Origin: Rhynchopus sp. YZ270_cl-10
Lineage: Eukaryota > Euglenozoa > Diplonemea > Diplonemida > Diplonemidae
DNA length: 64,000 nt
NCBI GenBank assembly: GCA_964035575.1
Contig: OZ037892.1
Coordinates: forward strand, 620,001-684,000
Direction: 5' to 3'
Positions 29,669-42,722 of this stretch are shown in pieces. A model generated the notes under the pieces. It ran no database searches. It worked only from the letters and a program-made list of their open reading frames with translations, and was not told the origin of the DNA. A program made the position numbers and the translations under genes. Positions within the stretch are counted from its first letter, which is position 1. Each line of letters starts with the position of its first letter.

Positions 29669-31127
29669 ACTGAATGTGTGATGTGTTTTTGTGTTTTATT
29701 TATGGTCATGGCACGCATTTTGATATTTTGTGCTGTTTTTTTATTTTTTATTTTTTGTTGAAATTGTTTGCAGAACGTTTGTGCGGAGAGATGAGATGAA
29801 GCGAGAACCACACAACACCCGAAGAAAAGAAAAGGTGGCTGTTTCGTTGTTACTGGTATTGTTATCTTGTTGTTGTTGTGACTGCTGTGTCCAGCTTTTT
29901 GTTGGTTGACGAGACATTACACAACAACAAGCACAGCAAACCACGCCACATCAATGCCACCACTCTTTCGCCTTCTTTACCGTCACCTTCGCGTTGTTTT
30001 TGTCAATTGCTATCACTCTGCATGTTTTGCGTAATGTTCTTCCTTTTTGTGTTGCCTTCGTGTTGCTGTGCAACAAACGAGCCAGGCATGCTTGGGAGAA
30101 CAAAGGAACCTTCCACCGAACTTTTCTTTTAATTTCTTTTGCCCCTGCCCTAATGACAAAGAAAGCCTTGAGAGCTGTTGCAGTGTTGCTTCTTCTCACC
30201 GGCGTTTTGCGTCTGCTAGGTGCAGGTGTGCAATACACAACCACACAAGTGCTGGGGAATTCCATTCCCCTAAACACGCTGATATTAAACACCATAGAGT
30301 GGTGTCTCTTCCTTGTCCTTCTTGAAGTGTAGTGCATTCCACACACTTCCAACCAAAGAACCCTTTTTTAGGCGTCTTTTCTGTGCCACTGGGCTCTTGC
30401 CCAGAGAGAAGACCAATTTTTTCCCGGAAAGTTTGAAAGTTAGTTAACACCCTTCAGACACCTCTCCACATCGTTCCGAAGGAACTTTTGTTCACTTTCT
30501 TCTTTCGAAGGCCTTTCTCGGTGCTTCGCTGCACCCAGAACGCAAAAGGGTTGAGTGGAGGTTTGTTGCGTTCAGCATATCGACTCAACTTTTGCCCTAT
30601 TTTTTTTGTTCCAGATGTCTGTGTGCATAAAACAAACACATTCATCACGTCTGCTTTACTTTTAGTGCATTGTGCTCTGTGCCGCCCTTGAAACCACCTT
30701 GCTGATTATGAGCAACCTCCATGTGGGGTTGCAGCAGGTTGTGCTGAGCCACCTATCCGGTTCTCTCCCGCTCAGCACGACTTTGCATAAAGAAAAGGGT
30801 AGCAAAGAAACCCCCACCTAAGTCACACAAGGTTTACTGGTATCTACAAAAGTAAGTGTCAGGGTCCGCACAGTGCACAGTGCACAGTTCTCCCTTTTCT
30901 CTCTCTCCGCCCTTCCCCCTATCAACAACAATACCTTCAATACAATCACCTCTCTCTCTCTCTCTCTCTCTCTCACCCCCCTAGTTTAGCTTAGCATTGC
31001 ACCTATCCCACCCCCCACCCCCACCCTCATCCACACCTCACAACACCTGCAGGCCTTGTGTTCCTCACTCAATACCACCACCACCACCTCGGACACCACC
31101 CCACCCTTTCCCGCCGTCAACCCTACA

Positions 31128-32567
31128 ATGCGTGTCTCGTTGTACACTGCAGCGGCCTGTGTGCTGCTTGGGTCTGCCTGCGGGCAGGACACACGCCCGA
31201 ACGTGGTGATCTTCATGCCCGACGACATGAAGTTCCTGTGGGACGAAGCACCTGCGGCATCGGTGGCGGCAGGCGAGACACGCAGCAGCAACGGCGGGAC
31301 GCTGCCGACACCACACATGGACCGCGTCAGAGACGAGGGTGCGGTGTTCACGCGTGCGTACACAGCAGCGCCGAAGTGCACGCCGTCGCGCTTCAGCCTG
31401 CTCACAGGACGTGACCCCGCACGCAGCGAGTTTGGCATTGCATCAACGACGCAGTCGGCGGAACCTGACTGGGACGGCCGTGTGCAGGTCAGCGTGCCGC
31501 ACACTAAGCTGGACGCGGCAGACCTGACACGCAACCTGCAGACGGAGCTGAAGGCAGAGGGCTACGCCACGATCCACGCAGGGAAGTGGCACCTCTTTGC
31601 GGGCGGCAACGTTGCGCGGGACTACCTGCAGAACTACAGCAAGCTTGTGGCGGACATTGAGGGTGCGGGCTTCACCTCCGTCGCTGCGGCGTACGTGTCG
31701 AACATGGGCAACGAGGGGGCGACGGACGGGAACATCACTTGGTCGCACAACAACGAGTGGGTGGTGGCGTCTGCCCTTGAGTCTGTGGGCGAGGCGGTGG
31801 CGGCGGAGAAGCCGTTCTTCCTGTACATGGCACCGACAGGGCCGCACGGGCCGGACACGGAGGAGGCGATGTTCGACTACTCCCCCAGGGCAACGCCGTC
31901 GGGCATGCTTGCGGCAGACCCTGTCACGACGATGCGTTCGCGTGCGGACGTGTGGGCTGCGGCAGCGGAGACGACCCTGCTGAACCAGGAGACCGCAGCT
32001 GGGCACATGTGGGTGGACGACATGCTCGGTGCCGTGCTGAAGCGCCTTGAGGACCTGGAGGTGCTGGACAACACCTTTGTGGTGGTGTGCCAGGACCACG
32101 GGAAGGAGTCGAAGTCGACTGTTGACGAGGGGGGTGCACGCATCATGCAGGCGGTGCGCTACCCGCCGTCTGTGTCTGCGGGGCACAACGTTGTGTCTGT
32201 TGTGGCGAACCCGGACACATCGGCGACTGTGCTCGACCTTCTTGGCGTTGACGCGTCGTACTCGCTGGACGGGCGGTCGTGGCTGACGGAGGCGACACTT
32301 GGGCGCGTCCCTCGCAGAACTGTGCCGAAGTTTGTGTCGATGGGCACGGACCGTGCAGTGCTTGCCGGGGACTGGAAGTACGTGGACGGTGCGCTGTACA
32401 ACCTGGCGTTGAACCCGCTTGAGGACGTGGACCTGTCTGGAGTGGCTGAGCACAGTGCGAAGCTGGAGGAGATGGCGCTGATGCTTGCCTGCCACGACCT
32501 CGACACGTCTGGACTGAGTGATGCTGTGTGCTCCCCGGGGGTGATCCGCAACGAGTTCCGTGGGTGA
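31128..32567 (+). CDS. secreted sulfatase, array copy 3
   Basis: Identical protein, leader and spacer to copy 2. No copy-specific change was noticed. Confidence 0.95.
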   Translation: MRVSLYTAAACVLLGSACGQDTRPNVVIFMPDDMKFLWDEAPAASVAAGETRSSNGGTLPTPHMDRVRDEGAVFTRAYTAAPKCTPSRFSLLTGRDPARSEFGIASTTQSAEPDWDGRVQVSVPHTKLDAADLTRNLQTELKAEGYATIHAGKWHLFAGGNVARDYLQNYSKLVADIEGAGFTSVAAAYVSNMGNEGATDGNITWSHNNEWVVASALESVGEAVAAEKPFFLYMAPTGPHGPDTEEAMFDYSPRATPSGMLAADPVTTMRSRADVWAAAAETTLLNQETAAGHMWVDDMLGAVLKRLEDLEVLDNTFVVVCQDHGKESKSTVDEGGARIMQAVRYPPSVSAGHNVVSVVANPDTSATVLDLLGVDASYSLDGRSWLTEATLGRVPRRTVPKFVSMGTDRAVLAGDWKYVDGALYNLALNPLEDVDLSGVAEHSAKLEEMALMLACHDLDTSGLSDAVCSPGVIRNEFRG

Positions 32568-34026
32568 ACTGAATGTGTGATGTGTTTTTGTGTTTTATTT
32601 ATGGTCATGGCACGCATTTTGATATTTTGTGCTGTTTTTTTATTTTTTATTTTTTGTTGAAATTGTTTGCAGAACGTTTGTGCGGAGAGATGAGATGAAG
32701 CGAGAACCACACAACACCCGAAGAAAAGAAAAGGTGGCTGTTTCGTTGTTACTGGTATTGTTATCTTGTTGTTGTTGTGACTGCTGTGTCCAGCTTTTTG
32801 TTGGTTGACGAGACATTACACAACAACAAGCACAGCAAACCACGCCACATCAATGCCACCACTCTTTCGCCTTCTTTACCGTCACCTTCGCGTTGTTTTT
32901 GTCAATTGCTATCACTCTGCATGTTTTGCGTAATGTTCTTCCTTTTTGTGTTGCCTTCGTGTTGCTGTGCAACAAACGAGCCAGGCATGCTTGGGAGAAC
33001 AAAGGAACCTTCCACCGAACTTTTCTTTTAATTTCTTTTGCCCCTGCCCTAATGACAAAGAAAGCCTTGAGAGCTGTTGCAGTGTTGCTTCTTCTCACCG
33101 GCGTTTTGCGTCTGCTAGGTGCAGGTGTGCAATACACAACCACACAAGTGCTGGGGAATTCCATTCCCCTAAACACGCTGATATTAAACACCATAGAGTG
33201 GTGTCTCTTCCTTGTCCTTCTTGAAGTGTAGTGCATTCCACACACTTCCAACCAAAGAACCCTTTTTTAGGCGTCTTTTCTGTGCCACTGGGCTCTTGCC
33301 CAGAGAGAAGACCAATTTTTTCCCGGAAAGTTTGAAAGTTAGTTAACACCCTTCAGACACCTCTCCACATCGTTCCGAAGGAACTTTTGTTCACTTTCTT
33401 CTTTCGAAGGCCTTTCTCGGTGCTTCGCTGCACCCAGAACGCAAAAGGGTTGAGTGGAGGTTTGTTGCGTTCAGCATATCGACTCAACTTTTGCCCTATT
33501 TTTTTTGTTCCAGATGTCTGTGTGCATAAAACAAACACATTCATCACGTCTGCTTTACTTTTAGTGCATTGTGCTCTGTGCCGCCCTTGAAACCACCTTG
33601 CTGATTATGAGCAACCTCCATGTGGGGTTGCAGCAGGTTGTGCTGAGCCACCTATCCGGTTCTCTCCCGCTCAGCACGACTTTGCATAAAGAAAAGGGTA
33701 GCAAAGAAACCCCCACCTAAGTCACACAAGGTTTACTGGTATCTACAAAAGTAAGTGTCAGGGTCCGCACAGTGCACAGTGCACAGTTCTCCCTTTTCTC
33801 TCTCTCCGCCCTTCCCCCTATCAACAACAATACCTTCAATACAATCACCTCTCTCTCTCTCTCTCTCTCTCTCACCCCCCTAGTTTAGCTTAGCATTGCA
33901 CCTATCCCACCCCCCACCCCCACCCTCATCCACACCTCACAACACCTGCAGGCCTTGTGTTCCTCACTCAATACCACCACCACCACCTCGGACACCACCC
34001 CACCCTTTCCCGCCGTCAACCCTACA

Positions 34027-35466
34027 ATGCGTGTCTCGTTGTACACTGCAGCGGCCTGTGTGCTGCTTGGGTCTGCCTGCGGGCAGGACACACGCCCGAA
34101 CGTGGTGATCTTCATGCCCGACGACATGAAGTTCCTGTGGGACGAAGCACCTGCGGCATCGGTGGCGGCAGGCGAGACACGCAGCAGCAACGGCGGGACG
34201 CTGCCGACACCACACATGGACCGCGTCAGAGACGAGGGTGCGGTGTTCACGCGTGCGTACACAGCAGCGCCGAAGTGCACGCCGTCGCGCTTCAGCCTGC
34301 TCACAGGACGTGACCCCGCACGCAGCGAGTTTGGCATTGCATCAACGACGCAGTCGGCGGAACCTGACTGGGACGGCCGTGTGCAGGTCAGCGTGCCGCA
34401 CACTAAGCTGGACGCGGCAGACCTGACACGCAACCTGCAGACGGAGCTGAAGGCAGAGGGCTACGCCACGATCCACGCAGGGAAGTGGCACCTCTTTGCG
34501 GGCGGCAACGTTGCGCGGGACTACCTGCAGAACTACAGCAAGCTTGTGGCGGACATTGAGGGTGCGGGCTTCACCTCCGTCGCTGCGGCGTACGTGTCGA
34601 ACATGGGCAACGAGGGGGCGACGGACGGGAACATCACTTGGTCGCACAACAACGAGTGGGTGGTGGCGTCTGCCCTTGAGTCTGTGGGCGAGGCGGTGGC
34701 GGCGGAGAAGCCGTTCTTCCTGTACATGGCACCGACAGGGCCGCACGGGCCGGACACGGAGGAGGCGATGTTCGACTACTCCCCCAGGGCAACGCCGTCG
34801 GGCATGCTTGCGGCAGACCCTGTCACGACGATGCGTTCGCGTGCGGACGTGTGGGCTGCGGCAGCGGAGACGACCCTGCTGAACCAGGAGACCGCAGCTG
34901 GGCACATGTGGGTGGACGACATGCTCGGTGCCGTGCTGAAGCGCCTTGAGGACCTGGAGGTGCTGGACAACACCTTTGTGGTGGTGTGCCAGGACCACGG
35001 GAAGGAGTCGAAGTCGACTGTTGACGAGGGGGGTGCACGCATCATGCAGGCGGTGCGCTACCCGCCGTCTGTGTCTGCGGGGCACAACGTTGTGTCTGTT
35101 GTGGCGAACCCGGACACATCGGCGACTGTGCTCGACCTTCTTGGCGTTGACGCGTCGTACTCGCTGGACGGGCGGTCGTGGCTGACGGAGGCGACACTTG
35201 GGCGCGTCCCTCGCAGAACTGTGCCGAAGTTTGTGTCGATGGGCACGGACCGTGCAGTGCTTGCCGGGGACTGGAAGTACGTGGACGGTGCGCTGTACAA
35301 CCTGGCGTTGAACCCGCTTGAGGACGTGGACCTGTCTGGAGTGGCTGAGCACAGTGCGAAGCTGGAGGAGATGGCGCTGATGCTTGCCTGCCACGACCTC
35401 GACACGTCTGGACTGAGTGATGCTGTGTGCTCCCCGGGGGTGATCCGCAACGAGTTCCGTGGGTGA
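34027..35466 (+). CDS. secreted sulfatase, array copy 4
   Basis: Identical protein and surroundings to copies 2 and 3. No copy-specific change was noticed. Confidence 0.95.
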   Translation: MRVSLYTAAACVLLGSACGQDTRPNVVIFMPDDMKFLWDEAPAASVAAGETRSSNGGTLPTPHMDRVRDEGAVFTRAYTAAPKCTPSRFSLLTGRDPARSEFGIASTTQSAEPDWDGRVQVSVPHTKLDAADLTRNLQTELKAEGYATIHAGKWHLFAGGNVARDYLQNYSKLVADIEGAGFTSVAAAYVSNMGNEGATDGNITWSHNNEWVVASALESVGEAVAAEKPFFLYMAPTGPHGPDTEEAMFDYSPRATPSGMLAADPVTTMRSRADVWAAAAETTLLNQETAAGHMWVDDMLGAVLKRLEDLEVLDNTFVVVCQDHGKESKSTVDEGGARIMQAVRYPPSVSAGHNVVSVVANPDTSATVLDLLGVDASYSLDGRSWLTEATLGRVPRRTVPKFVSMGTDRAVLAGDWKYVDGALYNLALNPLEDVDLSGVAEHSAKLEEMALMLACHDLDTSGLSDAVCSPGVIRNEFRG

Positions 35467-36925
35467 ACTGAATGTGTGATGTGTTTTTGTGTTTTATTTA
35501 TGGTCATGGCACGCATTTTGATATTTTGTGCTGTTTTTTTATTTTTTATTTTTTGTTGAAATTGTTTGCAGAACGTTTGTGCGGAGAGATGAGATGAAGC
35601 GAGAACCACACAACACCCGAAGAAAAGAAAAGGTGGCTGTTTCGTTGTTACTGGTATTGTTATCTTGTTGTTGTTGTGACTGCTGTGTCCAGCTTTTTGT
35701 TGGTTGACGAGACATTACACAACAACAAGCACAGCAAACCACGCCACATCAATGCCACCACTCTTTCGCCTTCTTTACCGTCACCTTCGCGTTGTTTTTG
35801 TCAATTGCTATCACTCTGCATGTTTTGCGTAATGTTCTTCCTTTTTGTGTTGCCTTCGTGTTGCTGTGCAACAAACGAGCCAGGCATGCTTGGGAGAACA
35901 AAGGAACCTTCCACCGAACTTTTCTTTTAATTTCTTTTGCCCCTGCCCTAATGACAAAGAAAGCCTTGAGAGCTGTTGCAGTGTTGCTTCTTCTCACCGG
36001 CGTTTTGCGTCTGCTAGGTGCAGGTGTGCAATACACAACCACACAAGTGCTGGGGAATTCCATTCCCCTAAACACGCTGATATTAAACACCATAGAGTGG
36101 TGTCTCTTCCTTGTCCTTCTTGAAGTGTAGTGCATTCCACACACTTCCAACCAAAGAACCCTTTTTTAGGCGTCTTTTCTGTGCCACTGGGCTCTTGCCC
36201 AGAGAGAAGACCAATTTTTTCCCGGAAAGTTTGAAAGTTAGTTAACACCCTTCAGACACCTCTCCACATCGTTCCGAAGGAACTTTTGTTCACTTTCTTC
36301 TTTCGAAGGCCTTTCTCGGTGCTTCGCTGCACCCAGAACGCAAAAGGGTTGAGTGGAGGTTTGTTGCGTTCAGCATATCGACTCAACTTTTGCCCTATTT
36401 TTTTTGTTCCAGATGTCTGTGTGCATAAAACAAACACATTCATCACGTCTGCTTTACTTTTAGTGCATTGTGCTCTGTGCCGCCCTTGAAACCACCTTGC
36501 TGATTATGAGCAACCTCCATGTGGGGTTGCAGCAGGTTGTGCTGAGCCACCTATCCGGTTCTCTCCCGCTCAGCACGACTTTGCATAAAGAAAAGGGTAG
36601 CAAAGAAACCCCCACCTAAGTCACACAAGGTTTACTGGTATCTACAAAAGTAAGTGTCAGGGTCCGCACAGTGCACAGTGCACAGTTCTCCCTTTTCTCT
36701 CTCTCCGCCCTTCCCCCTATCAACAACAATACCTTCAATACAATCACCTCTCTCTCTCTCTCTCTCTCTCTCACCCCCCTAGTTTAGCTTAGCATTGCAC
36801 CTATCCCACCCCCCACCCCCACCCTCATCCACACCTCACAACACCTGCAGGCCTTGTGTTCCTCACTCAATACCACCACCACCACCTCGGACACCACCCC
36901 ACCCTTTCCCGCCGTCAACCCTACA

Positions 36926-38365
36926 ATGCGTGTCTCGTTGTACACTGCAGCGGCCTGTGTGCTGCTTGGGTCTGCCTGCGGGCAGGACACACGCCCGAAC
37001 GTGGTGATCTTCATGCCCGACGACATGAAGTTCCTGTGGGACGAAGCACCTGCGGCATCGGTGGCGGCAGGCGAGACACGCAGCAGCAACGGCGGGACGC
37101 TGCCGACACCACACATGGACCGCGTCAGAGACGAGGGTGCGGTGTTCACGCGTGCGTACACAGCAGCGCCGAAGTGCACGCCGTCGCGCTTCAGCCTGCT
37201 CACAGGACGTGACCCCGCACGCAGCGAGTTTGGCATTGCATCAACGACGCAGTCGGCGGAACCTGACTGGGACGGCCGTGTGCAGGTCAGCGTGCCGCAC
37301 ACTAAGCTGGACGCGGCAGACCTGACACGCAACCTGCAGACGGAGCTGAAGGCAGAGGGCTACGCCACGATCCACGCAGGGAAGTGGCACCTCTTTGCGG
37401 GCGGCAACGTTGCGCGGGACTACCTGCAGAACTACAGCAAGCTTGTGGCGGACATTGAGGGTGCGGGCTTCACCTCCGTCGCTGCGGCGTACGTGTCGAA
37501 CATGGGCAACGAGGGGGCGACGGACGGGAACATCACTTGGTCGCACAACAACGAGTGGGTGGTGGCGTCTGCCCTTGAGTCTGTGGGCGAGGCGGTGGCG
37601 GCGGAGAAGCCGTTCTTCCTGTACATGGCACCGACAGGGCCGCACGGGCCGGACACGGAGGAGGCGATGTTCGACTACTCCCCCAGGGCAACGCCGTCGG
37701 GCATGCTTGCGGCAGACCCTGTCACGACGATGCGTTCGCGTGCGGACGTGTGGGCTGCGGCAGCGGAGACGACCCTGCTGAACCAGGAGACCGCAGCTGG
37801 GCACATGTGGGTGGACGACATGCTCGGTGCCGTGCTGAAGCGCCTTGAGGACCTGGAGGTGCTGGACAACACCTTTGTGGTGGTGTGCCAGGACCACGGG
37901 AAGGAGTCGAAGTCGACTGTTGACGAGGGGGGTGCACGCATCATGCAGGCGGTGCGCTACCCGCCGTCTGTGTCTGCGGGGCACAACGTTGTGTCTGTTG
38001 TGGCGAACCCGGACACATCGGCGACTGTGCTCGACCTTCTTGGCGTTGACGCGTCGTACTCGCTGGACGGGCGGTCGTGGCTGACGGAGGCGACACTTGG
38101 GCGCGTCCCTCGCAGAACTGTGCCGAAGTTTGTGTCGATGGGCACGGACCGTGCAGTGCTTGCCGGGGACTGGAAGTACGTGGACGGTGCGCTGTACAAC
38201 CTGGCGTTGAACCCGCTTGAGGACGTGGACCTGTCTGGAGTGGCTGAGCACAGTGCGAAGCTGGAGGAGATGGCGCTGATGCTTGCCTGCCACGACCTCG
38301 ACACGTCTGGACTGAGTGATGCTGTGTGCTCCCCGGGGGTGATCCGCAACGAGTTCCGTGGGTGA
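36926..38365 (+). CDS. secreted sulfatase, array copy 5
   Basis: Identical protein and surroundings to its neighbours. No copy-specific change was noticed. Confidence 0.95.
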   Translation: MRVSLYTAAACVLLGSACGQDTRPNVVIFMPDDMKFLWDEAPAASVAAGETRSSNGGTLPTPHMDRVRDEGAVFTRAYTAAPKCTPSRFSLLTGRDPARSEFGIASTTQSAEPDWDGRVQVSVPHTKLDAADLTRNLQTELKAEGYATIHAGKWHLFAGGNVARDYLQNYSKLVADIEGAGFTSVAAAYVSNMGNEGATDGNITWSHNNEWVVASALESVGEAVAAEKPFFLYMAPTGPHGPDTEEAMFDYSPRATPSGMLAADPVTTMRSRADVWAAAAETTLLNQETAAGHMWVDDMLGAVLKRLEDLEVLDNTFVVVCQDHGKESKSTVDEGGARIMQAVRYPPSVSAGHNVVSVVANPDTSATVLDLLGVDASYSLDGRSWLTEATLGRVPRRTVPKFVSMGTDRAVLAGDWKYVDGALYNLALNPLEDVDLSGVAEHSAKLEEMALMLACHDLDTSGLSDAVCSPGVIRNEFRG

Positions 38366-39824
38366 ACTGAATGTGTGATGTGTTTTTGTGTTTTATTTAT
38401 GGTCATGGCACGCATTTTGATATTTTGTGCTGTTTTTTTATTTTTTATTTTTTGTTGAAATTGTTTGCAGAACGTTTGTGCGGAGAGATGAGATGAAGCG
38501 AGAACCACACAACACCCGAAGAAAAGAAAAGGTGGCTGTTTCGTTGTTACTGGTATTGTTATCTTGTTGTTGTTGTGACTGCTGTGTCCAGCTTTTTGTT
38601 GGTTGACGAGACATTACACAACAACAAGCACAGCAAACCACGCCACATCAATGCCACCACTCTTTCGCCTTCTTTACCGTCACCTTCGCGTTGTTTTTGT
38701 CAATTGCTATCACTCTGCATGTTTTGCGTAATGTTCTTCCTTTTTGTGTTGCCTTCGTGTTGCTGTGCAACAAACGAGCCAGGCATGCTTGGGAGAACAA
38801 AGGAACCTTCCACCGAACTTTTCTTTTAATTTCTTTTGCCCCTGCCCTAATGACAAAGAAAGCCTTGAGAGCTGTTGCAGTGTTGCTTCTTCTCACCGGC
38901 GTTTTGCGTCTGCTAGGTGCAGGTGTGCAATACACAACCACACAAGTGCTGGGGAATTCCATTCCCCTAAACACGCTGATATTAAACACCATAGAGTGGT
39001 GTCTCTTCCTTGTCCTTCTTGAAGTGTAGTGCATTCCACACACTTCCAACCAAAGAACCCTTTTTTAGGCGTCTTTTCTGTGCCACTGGGCTCTTGCCCA
39101 GAGAGAAGACCAATTTTTTCCCGGAAAGTTTGAAAGTTAGTTAACACCCTTCAGACACCTCTCCACATCGTTCCGAAGGAACTTTTGTTCACTTTCTTCT
39201 TTCGAAGGCCTTTCTCGGTGCTTCGCTGCACCCAGAACGCAAAAGGGTTGAGTGGAGGTTTGTTGCGTTCAGCATATCGACTCAACTTTTGCCCTATTTT
39301 TTTTGTTCCAGATGTCTGTGTGCATAAAACAAACACATTCATCACGTCTGCTTTACTTTTAGTGCATTGTGCTCTGTGCCGCCCTTGAAACCACCTTGCT
39401 GATTATGAGCAACCTCCATGTGGGGTTGCAGCAGGTTGTGCTGAGCCACCTATCCGGTTCTCTCCCGCTCAGCACGACTTTGCATAAAGAAAAGGGTAGC
39501 AAAGAAACCCCCACCTAAGTCACACAAGGTTTACTGGTATCTACAAAAGTAAGTGTCAGGGTCCGCACAGTGCACAGTGCACAGTTCTCCCTTTTCTCTC
39601 TCTCCGCCCTTCCCCCTATCAACAACAATACCTTCAATACAATCACCTCTCTCTCTCTCTCTCTCTCTCTCACCCCCCTAGTTTAGCTTAGCATTGCACC
39701 TATCCCACCCCCCACCCCCACCCTCATCCACACCTCACAACACCTGCAGGCCTTGTGTTCCTCACTCAATACCACCACCACCACCTCGGACACCACCCCA
39801 CCCTTTCCCGCCGTCAACCCTACA

Positions 39825-41264
39825 ATGCGTGTCTCGTTGTACACTGCAGCGGCCTGTGTGCTGCTTGGGTCTGCCTGCGGGCAGGACACACGCCCGAACG
39901 TGGTGATCTTCATGCCCGACGACATGAAGTTCCTGTGGGACGAAGCACCTGCGGCATCGGTGGCGGCAGGCGAGACACGCAGCAGCAACGGCGGGACGCT
40001 GCCGACACCACACATGGACCGCGTCAGAGACGAGGGTGCGGTGTTCACGCGTGCGTACACAGCAGCGCCGAAGTGCACGCCGTCGCGCTTCAGCCTGCTC
40101 ACAGGACGTGACCCCGCACGCAGCGAGTTTGGCATTGCATCAACGACGCAGTCGGCGGAACCTGACTGGGACGGCCGTGTGCAGGTCAGCGTGCCGCACA
40201 CTAAGCTGGACGCGGCAGACCTGACACGCAACCTGCAGACGGAGCTGAAGGCAGAGGGCTACGCCACGATCCACGCAGGGAAGTGGCACCTCTTTGCGGG
40301 CGGCAACGTTGCGCGGGACTACCTGCAGAACTACAGCAAGCTTGTGGCGGACATTGAGGGTGCGGGCTTCACCTCCGTCGCTGCGGCGTACGTGTCGAAC
40401 ATGGGCAACGAGGGGGCGACGGACGGGAACATCACTTGGTCGCACAACAACGAGTGGGTGGTGGCGTCTGCCCTTGAGTCTGTGGGCGAGGCGGTGGCGG
40501 CGGAGAAGCCGTTCTTCCTGTACATGGCACCGACAGGGCCGCACGGGCCGGACACGGAGGAGGCGATGTTCGACTACTCCCCCAGGGCAACGCCGTCGGG
40601 CATGCTTGCGGCAGACCCTGTCACGACGATGCGTTCGCGTGCGGACGTGTGGGCTGCGGCAGCGGAGACGACCCTGCTGAACCAGGAGACCGCAGCTGGG
40701 CACATGTGGGTGGACGACATGCTCGGTGCCGTGCTGAAGCGCCTTGAGGACCTGGAGGTGCTGGACAACACCTTTGTGGTGGTGTGCCAGGACCACGGGA
40801 AGGAGTCGAAGTCGACTGTTGACGAGGGGGGTGCACGCATCATGCAGGCGGTGCGCTACCCGCCGTCTGTGTCTGCGGGGCACAACGTTGTGTCTGTTGT
40901 GGCGAACCCGGACACATCGGCGACTGTGCTCGACCTTCTTGGCGTTGACGCGTCGTACTCGCTGGACGGGCGGTCGTGGCTGACGGAGGCGACACTTGGG
41001 CGCGTCCCTCGCAGAACTGTGCCGAAGTTTGTGTCGATGGGCACGGACCGTGCAGTGCTTGCCGGGGACTGGAAGTACGTGGACGGTGCGCTGTACAACC
41101 TGGCGTTGAACCCGCTTGAGGACGTGGACCTGTCTGGAGTGGCTGAGCACAGTGCGAAGCTGGAGGAGATGGCGCTGATGCTTGCCTGCCACGACCTCGA
41201 CACGTCTGGACTGAGTGATGCTGTGTGCTCCCCGGGGGTGATCCGCAACGAGTTCCGTGGGTGA
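39825..41264 (+). CDS. secreted sulfatase, array copy 6
   Basis: Identical protein and surroundings. The following unit carries the one-base leader deletion. Confidence 0.95.
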   Translation: MRVSLYTAAACVLLGSACGQDTRPNVVIFMPDDMKFLWDEAPAASVAAGETRSSNGGTLPTPHMDRVRDEGAVFTRAYTAAPKCTPSRFSLLTGRDPARSEFGIASTTQSAEPDWDGRVQVSVPHTKLDAADLTRNLQTELKAEGYATIHAGKWHLFAGGNVARDYLQNYSKLVADIEGAGFTSVAAAYVSNMGNEGATDGNITWSHNNEWVVASALESVGEAVAAEKPFFLYMAPTGPHGPDTEEAMFDYSPRATPSGMLAADPVTTMRSRADVWAAAAETTLLNQETAAGHMWVDDMLGAVLKRLEDLEVLDNTFVVVCQDHGKESKSTVDEGGARIMQAVRYPPSVSAGHNVVSVVANPDTSATVLDLLGVDASYSLDGRSWLTEATLGRVPRRTVPKFVSMGTDRAVLAGDWKYVDGALYNLALNPLEDVDLSGVAEHSAKLEEMALMLACHDLDTSGLSDAVCSPGVIRNEFRG

Positions 41265-42722
41265 ACTGAATGTGTGATGTGTTTTTGTGTTTTATTTATG
41301 GTCATGGCACGCATTTTGATATTTTGTGCTGTTTTTTTATTTTTTATTTTTTGTTGAAATTGTTTGCAGAACGTTTGTGCGGAGAGATGAGATGAAGCGA
41401 GAACCACACAACACCCGAAGAAAAGAAAAGGTGGCTGTTTCGTTGTTACTGGTATTGTTATCTTGTTGTTGTTGTGACTGCTGTGTCCAGCTTTTTGTTG
41501 GTTGACGAGACATTACACAACAACAAGCACAGCAAACCACGCCACATCAATGCCACCACTCTTTCGCCTTCTTTACCGTCACCTTCGCGTTGTTTTTGTC
41601 AATTGCTATCACTCTGCATGTTTTGCGTAATGTTCTTCCTTTTTGTGTTGCCTTCGTGTTGCTGTGCAACAAACGAGCCAGGCATGCTTGGGAGAACAAA
41701 GGAACCTTCCACCGAACTTTTCTTTTAATTTCTTTTGCCCCTGCCCTAATGACAAAGAAAGCCTTGAGAGCTGTTGCAGTGTTGCTTCTTCTCACCGGCG
41801 TTTTGCGTCTGCTAGGTGCAGGTGTGCAATACACAACCACACAAGTGCTGGGGAATTCCATTCCCCTAAACACGCTGATATTAAACACCATAGAGTGGTG
41901 TCTCTTCCTTGTCCTTCTTGAAGTGTAGTGCATTCCACACACTTCCAACCAAAGAACCCTTTTTTAGGCGTCTTTTCTGTGCCACTGGGCTCTTGCCCAG
42001 AGAGAAGACCAATTTTTTCCCGGAAAGTTTGAAAGTTAGTTAACACCCTTCAGACACCTCTCCACATCGTTCCGAAGGAACTTTTGTTCACTTTCTTCTT
42101 TCGAAGGCCTTTCTCGGTGCTTCGCTGCACCCAGAACGCAAAAGGGTTGAGTGGAGGTTTGTTGCGTTCAGCATATCGACTCAACTTTTGCCCTATTTTT
42201 TTTGTTCCAGATGTCTGTGTGCATAAAACAAACACATTCATCACGTCTGCTTTACTTTTAGTGCATTGTGCTCTGTGCCGCCCTTGAAACCACCTTGCTG
42301 ATTATGAGCAACCTCCATGTGGGGTTGCAGCAGGTTGTGCTGAGCCACCTATCCGGTTCTCTCCCGCTCAGCACGACTTTGCATAAAGAAAAGGGTAGCA
42401 AAGAAACCCCCACCTAAGTCACACAAGGTTTACTGGTATCTACAAAAGTAAGTGTCAGGGTCCGCACAGTGCACAGTGCACAGTTCTCCCTTTTCTCTCT
42501 CTCCGCCCTTCCCCCTATCAACAACAATACCTTCAATACAATCACCTCTCTCTCTCTCTCTCTCTCTCTCACCCCCCTAGTTTAGCTTAGCATTGCACCT
42601 ATCCCACCCCCCACCCCCACCCTCATCCACACCTCACAACACCTGCAGGCCTTGTGTTCCTCACTCAATACCACCACCACCACCTCGACACCACCCCACC
42701 CTTTCCCGCCGTCAACCCTACA